Assembly: GCF_000972705.2 (NCBI RefSeq)
Contig: NZ_LATL02000113.1
Coordinates: 1 to 23,981, forward strand
Direction: 5' to 3'
Source: Limnoraphis robusta CS-951
Lineage (GTDB): Bacteria; Cyanobacteriota; Cyanobacteriia; Cyanobacteriales; Microcoleaceae
Length of the DNA: 23,981 nucleotides
A model generated the notes under the pieces. It did no database searches and had not been told where the DNA came from. It saw only the letters and a list, made by a program, of their open reading frames with translations. Numbering within the stretch: the stretch's first letter is position 1; each line of letters begins with the position of its first letter. Position numbers and translations under genes: made by a program. Below, piece by piece: positions 1 through 6,160 of this stretch.

Positions 1-1147
1 GCCCTAGCGCATATTCAATACCACGATTTCTGATCACCTGTGCGGCAGCCACATCCCTATTGGTTTTATATCCACATTCAGGACAATTATGTTCTCTTTC
101 GGAGAGTAACTTTTTGCCCGTGTGGAACCCGCAGTTAGGACAGATTTGAGAAGTATAATTCTTGTCCACCTTGGCGACAAAAACATCCCGCTTCCATGCC
201 ACCCAATTAAGGATGGTGACAAACTGTCCAAAACTAGCATCTAAGGTATGTTTGCCCAACATTCCTTTTGCCCAAGTGATGAAGTTTATGTCTTCAATGA
301 AGATGGCTTCGGCTTGGTCGCAAAGATGGTGAGCCAATTGAAAATGCCAGTCTTTTCTAGTATCAGAAATGCGTTGGTGTAACCTAGCAATCCGTTGGTT
401 GAGCTTGTGACGATTGTTAGACCCTTTTTGCTTGTTCCTTAATCTACGTTGTAGCAATTTCAGCTCACGGTGTAGTTGGTTCAAGAATCGAGGTCTTGCA
501 ACAAGCTCCCCATCGGAGGTTGCTAAAAATTTATCTAACCCCAAGTCAATGCCCAAGGGATGCCCGTGGAATGGAACATCAGGGACACTGACATCCAATT
601 GTAGAGAAAGCATCACGAAGTAACCTGATGCCCGTCGCACAATCCTCGCCTGTTTAACCTCGAAACCTTCGGGAATATCCCTGGACTTTCTAAATTTAAT
701 CCACCCCAATTGAGGGAGTTTGATCTGATTGCCCTGAACACAATCCTTGAGCATTTGAGGGTAAACAAAAGAGCGCAGTCGATATTTATTCTTGAAGCGA
801 GGAAACCCTTTCTTCTTTGACTGCATATCGACAAAAGCCCTGTCCAACGACCTCAACACTTGCTGTAGCACTTGGGCGTTAACGCAGGACAACCTTTCAT
901 CCTTTTTCTTGGCTTCTGTCAAAGCTTTCGCTTGACTGTGATAACCAGGATAAGGGGTATCTGCCGGAATAATGTATTCCTTTTCCAGTGAGCAAGAGTT
1001 GACTGGGGATTTGCGAGAATTAATCCAGTCCTTTCTTTCCCTTAAAGCAAAATTCCAGACCGAACGACAAACATTCAAAGTATTTTCGATTACCTCGATT
1101 TGGCGTTGATCCGGAATCAGCTTAAATTCGTAAGTTAAGGACAGCAT
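1..1147 (-). CDS. tnpB: RNA-guided endonuclease TnpB (IS200/IS605 family), 3' end cut by window edge
   Basis: Reading the minus strand from the ATG at 1147 gives 382 uninterrupted codons that run off the left edge, so the last residues and stop are outside. TnpB is a transposon-encoded nuclease that uses an RNA made from the element's right end to cut DNA at donor sites. The RuvC catalytic triad is all present: D201 in GIDLGLDKF, E285 in IFIEDINF and D365 in TNRDVAAAQ. The zinc finger between the last two is intact (C336/C339 in CPNCG, C355/C358 in CPECG). The N-terminal helix-turn-helix region starts MLSLTYEFKLIPDQRQ, as is usual. Length matches full TnpB (about 400 residues), so little is missing. 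No TnpA transposase lies upstream, so within the window it is a tnpB-only element. The guide-RNA scaffold expected at its 3' end lies beyond position 1. Confidence 0.93.
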   Translation of the reverse strand, partial: MLSLTYEFKLIPDQRQIEVIENTLNVCRSVWNFALRERKDWINSRKSPVNSCSLEKEYIIPADTPYPGYHSQAKALTEAKKKDERLSCVNAQVLQQVLRSLDRAFVDMQSKKKGFPRFKNKYRLRSFVYPQMLKDCVQGNQIKLPQLGWIKFRKSRDIPEGFEVKQARIVRRASGYFVMLSLQLDVSVPDVPFHGHPLGIDLGLDKFLATSDGELVARPRFLNQLHRELKLLQRRLRNKQKGSNNRHKLNQRIARLHQRISDTRKDWHFQLAHHLCDQAEAIFIEDINFITWAKGMLGKHTLDASFGQFVTILNWVAWKRDVFVAKVDKNYTSQICPNCGFHTGKKLLSEREHNCPECGYKTNRDVAAAQVIRNRGIEYALG

Positions 1148-1256
1148 TGCTTTTCTTGGCGAAACCCATCTCAATATTAGCCTGTTCTACACAAGTATGC
1201 CAAGCCATGTAGGATTCGCTTCGCTCAGTTTTCTTTGTTGGTCAAAATTCATCTCG

Positions 1257-1280
1257 CCGTTAAGCCGAAGGCTCTAACGG
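1257..1280 (-). repeat. Imperfect hairpin, candidate left end of the IS200/IS605 element
   Basis: The arms CCGTTA/TAACGG and AGCC/GGCT pair around a GAA loop, with one bulged C. IS200/IS605 transposases recognise such subterminal hairpins, and this one sits upstream of tnpB where a left end is expected. No cleavage site could be assigned. Confidence 0.5.
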
Positions 1281-1362
1281 GAGTCCTCTTTTGACATTTA
1301 AGATAGACTGATTGCTTTGGCTTTGAGAGCCAATTTCAAGAAGTTGATGTGTATTTAGAGAA

Positions 1363-1449
1363 CGGAGAGGGAGGGATTCGAACCCTCGTATACATTACTG
1401 CATAACAGACTTTCCAGGTCTGCGCCTTCAACCACTCGGCCACCTCTCC
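1363..1449 (-). tRNA. tRNA-Ser (anticodon GGA)
   Basis: The 87-nt minus-strand cloverleaf has a 7-bp acceptor stem GGAGAGG/CCTCTCC with discriminator G. The anticodon stem CAGAC/GTCTG encloses the loop CTGGAAA, so the anticodon is GGA, reading UCC and UCU. A long variable arm, typical of class II tRNA-Ser, and the T arm GAGGG-TTCGAAT-CCCTC are present. CCA is not encoded. The insertion sequence lies about 80 bp beyond its 3' end. Confidence 0.96.
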
Positions 1450-1551
1450 ACAGAAAAGCAATATTCTATTGACTTACCGAATTATCATAATAGCAGAACA
1501 GCAAGATCTTTTGCAAGCGCGAGCATCAAAAATTTTCAACAGGGATGGAAT

Positions 1552-1580
1552 TTAACCGATCGCCCAATCCCCGCTATAAT
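1552..1580 (+). promoter_or_regulatory. Candidate sigma70-type promoter of the ferredoxin operon
   Basis: A perfect -10 box TATAAT lies at 1575-1580. A weak -35 (TTAACC, 1552-1557) lies 17 bp upstream. Transcription would begin near 1587. This is downstream of the ATG at 1545 and 60-odd bases before the ATG at 1650, which argues for the shorter ferredoxin reading frame. Confidence 0.55.
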
Positions 1581-1649
1581 GACTGGGGGACAATAGACCC
1601 TAAATCTTGCAACCGTCTGTTTATCCAGAAAGCGACAATAAAATCTTTT

Positions 1650-2018
1650 ATGTCCCGTTATTACACCATTCGGATTCATTATCCCCAGAAGAACCAACTC
1701 TACACCGTTCAAGTTCCAGATGATCGCTATATTCTTCAATGTGCGGAAAATCAAGGCGTTGATTTACCCTTTTCCTGTCGCAATGGCGCTTGTACCACCT
1801 GTGCGGTACGGGTGATCTCGGGTGATCTCTATCAACCCGAAGCAATGGGACTTTCACCGGAACTGCAAAAAGAAGGTTATGCTTTACTGTGCGTCAGTTA
1901 TCCGCGATCAGACTTGGAAGTGGAAACTCAAGACGAAGACGAAGTTTATGAACTCCAGTTTGGACGCTACTTTGGCAAAGGGAAAGTAACAGCAGGATTG
2001 CCTTTAGATGAAGATTAA
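1650..2018 (+). CDS. Plant-type [2Fe-2S] ferredoxin with C-terminal extension
   Basis: This is a small soluble electron carrier of 122 residues from the ATG at 1650. The four cluster ligands are C43, C48 and C51 in the motif SCRNGACTTCAV and C81 in LLCVSYP, the chloroplast-type C-x4-C-x2-C-x29-C pattern. About 25 acidic residues follow the usual end of the fold (QDEDEVYELQFGRYFGKG). The photosynthetic ferredoxin PetF is shorter, about 97 residues, so this is probably one of the minor cyanobacterial ferredoxins of the extended (FdC-like) kind. I recall a 122-residue Synechocystis relative but could not check it. The frame is open back to an ATG at 1545, but a TATAAT box falls inside that extension and its 35 residues look non-coding. 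The SNase-like gene starts 11 bp before this stop, which suggests translational coupling. Confidence 0.9.
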   Translation: MSRYYTIRIHYPQKNQLYTVQVPDDRYILQCAENQGVDLPFSCRNGACTTCAVRVISGDLYQPEAMGLSPELQKEGYALLCVSYPRSDLEVETQDEDEVYELQFGRYFGKGKVTAGLPLDED

Positions 2019-2580
2019 TCGACTCTGGGGATTACTATCTCAAAAAAGAGGAATATTTTTCCTGTTTTCTGTGATTTTAGTCGCTATCTGCTTATTTTTG
2101 GTAAGCTGTTCCACGCCTGAACCTCCACCGCTTGGAGTGATCAGTCGAGTTGAACGAGTCGTCAGTGGACAAACCTTGGAAATCATTGATCCTCGTAGTG
2201 TTGTCCCTGCACTACAATCAGTAAGGTTGATAGGTATTGCAGCGCCCGACTTGAAGCAAGAACCTTGGGGACTGCTAGCCCTGCGTTACCTCGAACAAGT
2301 GGGTTTGGGAAAAGAGATTTTACTAGAGTCTGATCGCGAACAGCGCGATCGCTACAACCGCGTGTTAGCCTATGTGTGGTTGGATGGGGTACTGATCAAT
2401 GAGCAACTGATCAAACAGGGCTATGTTCTCGCTGAAGAACAGATTCCCAATACAAAATATAGTCAACGTTTGCTCTATGCTCAGTATGAAGCGCGAATTC
2501 TAGCTCAAGGAATTTGGAACCCCCAACAACCGTTGCGTCTAACTCCGGCTGAGTTTCGCCGTCAGAATGAGCAAAAGTAA
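2008..2580 (+). CDS. SNase-fold (thermonuclease family) lipoprotein, catalytic residues degenerate
   Basis: The 190-residue protein starts with a basic N-terminus, a hydrophobic stretch (residues 16-32) and the lipobox LVSC, so C34 is probably lipidated and the protein membrane-anchored outside the cytoplasm. Residues 43-170 follow the staphylococcal nuclease fold (RVERVVSGQT, VRLIGIAAPD, DRYNRVLAYVWLDG, AQGIW). Compared with staphylococcal nuclease, arginines equivalent to R35 and R87 remain (R73, R118). The calcium-ligand aspartates are gone: D21 is Q55, D40 is A78 and T41 is A79, while E43 is D81. The fold is therefore clear but nuclease activity is doubtful. It overlaps the ferredoxin gene by 11 bp and is followed 6 bp later by the IMPase gene, so the three are probably cotranscribed. 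Its role is unknown. Confidence 0.85.
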   Translation: MKINRLWGLLSQKRGIFFLFSVILVAICLFLVSCSTPEPPPLGVISRVERVVSGQTLEIIDPRSVVPALQSVRLIGIAAPDLKQEPWGLLALRYLEQVGLGKEILLESDREQRDRYNRVLAYVWLDGVLINEQLIKQGYVLAEEQIPNTKYSQRLLYAQYEARILAQGIWNPQQPLRLTPAEFRRQNEQK

Positions 2581-2586
2581 TTACAG

Positions 2587-3417
2587 ATGAATACACCAAA
2601 CATAACCCCCGATCAACTCCAAACGTTCTTAGATATTGCCACTCTCGCGGCTGAAGCAGGCGGTGCTGTCTTACAATCTTGTTTAGGGAATCTCCAAGAT
2701 ATTCAAGAAAAGGGGAGATCAGGAGATTTAGTCACAGAAGCCGATAAAGCCTCGGAAGCTGCGGTTCTTGATATTCTCAAGCGTCATGCTAGCGATCATG
2801 CTATTCTCACAGAAGAATCTGGTGAATTGGGAAATCAGGATAGCCTGTTTCTTTGGGCAATTGATCCCTTAGATGGAACAACAAATTTTGCTCATCAATA
2901 TCCTTTTTTCTCAACTTCCGTTGCTTTACTAATTGACGGTATTCCCTCTGTGGGAGCGGTTTTTGATCCTTGGCGGAGTGAACTTTTTCGCGCCGCTAAA
3001 GGCTTGGGTGCGACTCGTAACCGTCAACCCATTGATGTTTCTAAAACCGATAACTTAGCCAATAGTTTACTGGTGACGGGGTTTGCTTACGATCGCCGAG
3101 AAACTGCTGATAATAACTATGCAGAATTTTGTCATCTGACTCATCTAACTCAAGGGGTGCGGCGAGGCGGATCGGCGGCGTTAGACTTGTCTTATGTGGC
3201 TTGTGGGCGCTTAGATGGATATTGGGAACGAGGACTATCTCCTTGGGATATTGCCGCAGGTATTGTGATTTTAGAGGAAGCCGGAGGTAAAGTTACTGCC
3301 TATGATAGCAGTCCTCTGGAACTTAAATCGGGTCGGATTCTCGCCACAAATGGTTATCTACACGCCAGTTTAAGTCAAGCGTTAATGGAAACGCCACCGC
3401 TATCGTCTTGGTCATAG
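2587..3417 (+). CDS. Inositol monophosphatase family protein (SuhB-like)
   Basis: The 276-residue protein belongs to the Mg2+-dependent, lithium-sensitive phosphatase family that hydrolyses inositol-1-phosphate and related sugar phosphates or 3'-nucleotides. Motif A is seen as LTEESGE (E76, E77), the metal-binding box as AIDPLDGTTNF (D93, D96), and the C-terminal box as SPWDIAAG (D221). Length and motif order are standard and all metal ligands are present. Family motifs do not settle the substrate: inositol-phosphate and histidinol-phosphate phosphatases of this superfamily look alike. A hisZ gene lies nearby, but the sequence does not favour the histidinol-phosphate option. It is the third gene of the ferredoxin operon. 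Confidence 0.92.
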   Translation: MNTPNITPDQLQTFLDIATLAAEAGGAVLQSCLGNLQDIQEKGRSGDLVTEADKASEAAVLDILKRHASDHAILTEESGELGNQDSLFLWAIDPLDGTTNFAHQYPFFSTSVALLIDGIPSVGAVFDPWRSELFRAAKGLGATRNRQPIDVSKTDNLANSLLVTGFAYDRRETADNNYAEFCHLTHLTQGVRRGGSAALDLSYVACGRLDGYWERGLSPWDIAAGIVILEEAGGKVTAYDSSPLELKSGRILATNGYLHASLSQALMETPPLSSWS

Positions 3418-3720
3418 GAATAACACATCACTGAAAGGGTTCAAATTTAGTTAAAATGCAATTAGGGGCTATAACATTAGCCACAAGTTTGATCGCTAGT
3501 TTAAAAACTCTTGAAAAACTAACTTGATGGGTGTGTCTGTAGAAACGGTAAATTTTTAAAAGTTGTAGCCTGAAATTTCTCCTAAACTGGGGGAATTTCA
3601 GTCAGTCAAAACCGTTAAGTCTGATGGAGTGCTGATTTCTCTAAACGATCAGGCTAATATTGTATTTAAAGCAATGAGAACTGTTAACATTGCGCTAGTC
3701 AGTAAGGAAGGCAAGAGCTT
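3418..3720. other. Intergenic region before the J-domain gene
   Basis: These 303 bases hold no plausible gene. The only clear structure is the long hairpin at 3570-3601. TATAAC near 3470 is promoter-like but has no convincing -35 partner. The rest is AT-rich sequence in which I see nothing specific. Confidence 0.6.
3570..3601 (+). terminator. Strong 13-bp hairpin, possible terminator or 5'-UTR structure
   Basis: Arms 3570-3582 and 3589-3601 pair over 13 positions (11 Watson-Crick, two G-T) around the loop TAAACT. The outer 8 bp are CTGAAATT/AATTTCAG. No T-run follows, so it is not a textbook rho-independent terminator. It lies about 150 bp after the IMPase stop and 119 bp before the J-domain start. 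Confidence 0.45.
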
Positions 3721-4620
3721 ATGTCTTTTGAAGTCAAAAAAGGATTATTTCTACTGGGATTTACAGATAGTCATGCCATTTTAGGCGTTCCTCTCAATGC
3801 TGAGTTTTCTGATATTCGCAAGCGATATACAAGAATTGCTCGGCGTTTACATCCTGATACTTGTCCGTTTAAAAATCCCGAGGAAAAAGAGTTAGCCAAG
3901 CAGTTATTAGCGAAGTTAGTCAGTCCGGCTTATAACCGATTTTCTAAGGAAAGCGAACGCAAAGAATACGAACTGCTGTTAAAAACGATTGGAGATAGAG
4001 TCGTTAAAGAACAGCGTACCCTCACACTTCACAGTGATATTGCTAAACAACTTTTAACGGCGGCAAATTATCAACAAACTTACGAAGCTTTACTTGAACA
4101 ACTCGCACAAAAACAGTATGAGTCTCCTCAGCAGGTTTTAGAGGTTGTCGGTGAAATTAGTGAATTAAATCAAGCTTATTTATTGCGAAAAGCAGCAAAA
4201 GGGGGTTCGGCGACACCAACTCCAGCACCTACCCCTCAACCTAAGTCAGAGACACCCGCGCCCACACCAACGCCCCCGAAAAAAGATTCTGCTGTTGAAC
4301 AAGCTTGTAGTCGGGCTGAAAAGTTGATGGCTATTCAAAACTACGCCCAAGCTATTTTAGAACTCAAGGATGCCATCAGACAAGAACCTGAAAATAGTCG
4401 CTGTCATGGTTTACTGGGTTTAGCCTATCTTGGACAAAATCAACCTAAACTCGCAACGCCTCACGTTAAACGGGCTTTACAACTTGATCCTAAACAACCC
4501 CAAGCCTTAGAAGCGAAAAAACAACTCGAAAAAGCCGCTCCACCTAAAGGGAAACCGCCTCAACAAAAGCCAGGGGGTGGGTTATTTGGGGGTTTATTTG
4601 GCGGCGGTAAGAAGAAATAA
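3721..4620 (+). CDS. J-domain protein with TPR repeats (type III DnaJ-like cochaperone)
   Basis: The 299-residue protein has an N-terminal J domain (about residues 15-85) with the essential HPD tripeptide (H44-P45-D46 in RRLHPDTC), so it should stimulate ATP hydrolysis by a DnaK. It has no G/F region or zinc fingers, unlike DnaJ. Residues 100-160 are helical. A Pro/Thr-rich linker follows (about 163-190), then two tetratricopeptide repeats (about 192-259), and a low-complexity tail of Lys/Pro and Gly-Leu-Phe repeats ending GGGKKK. There is no signal peptide, so a cytoplasmic protein is expected. The TPRs suggest it brings a partner to Hsp70, but which partner is not visible. The hisZ gene follows after about 85 bp in the same direction. 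Confidence 0.88.
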   Translation: MSFEVKKGLFLLGFTDSHAILGVPLNAEFSDIRKRYTRIARRLHPDTCPFKNPEEKELAKQLLAKLVSPAYNRFSKESERKEYELLLKTIGDRVVKEQRTLTLHSDIAKQLLTAANYQQTYEALLEQLAQKQYESPQQVLEVVGEISELNQAYLLRKAAKGGSATPTPAPTPQPKSETPAPTPTPPKKDSAVEQACSRAEKLMAIQNYAQAILELKDAIRQEPENSRCHGLLGLAYLGQNQPKLATPHVKRALQLDPKQPQALEAKKQLEKAAPPKGKPPQQKPGGGLFGGLFGGGKKK

Positions 4621-4706
4621 CAACAGTAGAACGACCAAAATGTGATATTCTAACGCCGAACTCCCCCTTGCAAACATCCCCTAATCTACAATCAAAATTT
4701 CAGGTT

Positions 4707-5939
4707 ATGGTTCATCAACTCCCTCTCGGCGCCCGAGATCTACTTCCCCTCGATGTGACTCAAAAACTTTGGATAGAACACCGTTTACAGCAGGTGTTTC
4801 ACCGTTGGGGCTATCATCGGATCATTACCTCGACGCTGGAACGTTTAGATACCCTGATGGCGGGAGGTGCGGTTCAACGTTCAACGGTTATTCAGTTACT
4901 CGAAGCCGAAGATCAAGGTCTAGGACTGCGGCCCGAATTAACCGCTTCTATCGCTCGAACAGTTGTCACTCGTATGGCGGGTTCGAGTTGGTGGCCGCAA
5001 CGCTTGTATTACAATGCTAATATTTTCCGCAAAGGTGGCAAAACCAACTACGGAGGTCAGCAGGAATTTTATCAAGCAGGCGTTGAATTATTGGGTGCAG
5101 GCGGTTTGCTGGCTGATAGTGAGATTTTACTTTTGGTACTGGAATGTTTGCAGGCTTTGGGATTAAATAACTGTCATTTAATTTTAGGTGAAGCCGGACT
5201 GACGCGATCGCTTTTATCTATGTTTCCAGCCAAGCTACAAGAGCCTGTAAGGGAGGCGATCGCCAATTTAGATCGAATCACCCTAGAAACGTTACCCATG
5301 TCCCAGGAGTTGCGAGAACGGGCGTTATTTCTATTTGACTTGCGGGGACAACCGGAAGATGTTCTTTCCCAGGTGGCGCAATTGGAGTTAGACGCTGAAC
5401 AACAGCAAGCTTTGAATAATCTAAAATCTTTAATTGACTTGTTGCAAAACTGTTATTCGCCTCAGATTTCTCAGCCCAAAATAGTTCTTGATTTGAGTTT
5501 AATTCAAACGTTTGACTACTACACAGGGATTGTGTTTGATGTCGTTAGTAATAGCGAGTCAGGAGCGCGAGTTTTAGCTCAGGGTGGACGCTATGATGAA
5601 CTGTTAGGACTTTATCATCCTCAAGGGAAAACTGAACCGGGAATAGGATTTTCTTTTAATATTGAAGACTTGCATCAGGTTTTATTGGGGATGAATCAAC
5701 TTCCTCAACAAGCACCTTCGAGTGATTGGTTAGTTGTTCCTGAAACGCCTCAAGCTTATGCTGCGGCTTTTGCTTATGCGGAGAAATTGAGAGAATCAAC
5801 TCAATTAGTTCGAGTCGAAATGGAGTTAGGGCGTCGGGAAAATATCGAAGATTTACGAGATTATGCTCGTCGTCGAGGAATTCATCAAATTGCTTGGGTA
5901 AACGGGGAAGGAATTCCGAGAATTGAAACCGTTAATTAG
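4707..5939 (+). CDS. hisZ: ATP phosphoribosyltransferase regulatory subunit HisZ
   Basis: HisZ is a catalytically inactive histidyl-tRNA-synthetase paralogue that pairs with the short form of HisG to make the first, feedback-controlled enzyme of histidine synthesis. The 410-residue protein starts MVHQLPLGARDLLPLD, the usual HisZ opening, so the ATG at 4707 is preferred over a TTG at 4668 in the same frame. Class II synthetase-like features are LRPELTASIAR (74-84), FYQAGVELLG (121-130), TFDYYTGIVFDVV (268-280) and LAQGGRYDELLG (290-301). The protein stops soon after the catalytic-domain fold and lacks a full HisRS anticodon-binding domain, which separates it from HisS. HisG is not in the window. 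The gene stands between a J-domain gene and the sensor module. Confidence 0.93.
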   Translation: MVHQLPLGARDLLPLDVTQKLWIEHRLQQVFHRWGYHRIITSTLERLDTLMAGGAVQRSTVIQLLEAEDQGLGLRPELTASIARTVVTRMAGSSWWPQRLYYNANIFRKGGKTNYGGQQEFYQAGVELLGAGGLLADSEILLLVLECLQALGLNNCHLILGEAGLTRSLLSMFPAKLQEPVREAIANLDRITLETLPMSQELRERALFLFDLRGQPEDVLSQVAQLELDAEQQQALNNLKSLIDLLQNCYSPQISQPKIVLDLSLIQTFDYYTGIVFDVVSNSESGARVLAQGGRYDELLGLYHPQGKTEPGIGFSFNIEDLHQVLLGMNQLPQQAPSSDWLVVPETPQAYAAAFAYAEKLRESTQLVRVEMELGRRENIEDLRDYARRRGIHQIAWVNGEGIPRIETVN

Positions 5940-5951
5940 ATTATCATGATC

Positions 5952-6014
5952 GCCCCCAAACCCCCAATTATGGGGGCTAAATTGCCCCCCAACCCCCAAT
6001 TATGGGGGCTAATC
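5952..6014. repeat. Two tandem 32-bp units, each with a C5/G5 palindrome
   Basis: The 16-base palindrome CCCCCAATTATGGGGG occurs at 5961-5976 and again at 5993-6008, inside two almost identical 32-bp units just after the hisZ stop. Each unit can fold into a hairpin with a 6-base loop. No T-run follows, so a terminator role for hisZ is possible but unproven. Confidence 0.7.
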
Positions 6015-6021
6015 TGTATTA

Positions 6022-6133
<112 letters not shown>

Positions 6134-6160
<27 letters not shown>

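Larger units (their letters stand above)
1..1281 (-). mobile_element. Partial IS200/IS605-type insertion sequence (tnpB only)
   Basis: The intact tnpB plus the imperfect palindrome about 110 bp before its start codon look like the left half of an IS200/IS605 element. The right end, with its hairpin and guide RNA, is outside the window. The outer limit near 1281 is approximate, because these elements make no target duplication or terminal inverted repeats that would mark it. Confidence 0.6.

Noticed and set aside
1..834. Reading the tnpB region as broken, because only short minus-strand frames begin and end there
   Set aside because: Direct translation from the ATG at 1147 is open to the window edge with every catalytic residue in place; the short frames are in other registers or internal.
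1545..1649. 35-residue N-terminal extension of the ferredoxin
   Set aside because: It contains a perfect TATAAT promoter box, is not ferredoxin-like, and the ATG at 1650 gives a normal start.
4668..4706. TTG start for hisZ
   Set aside because: The ATG at 4707 gives the standard HisZ opening GARDLLP near residue 8.
5952..6014. CRISPR-like tandem repeat
   Set aside because: Only two units, with no spacers of constant length and no cas genes; they are tandem hairpins.
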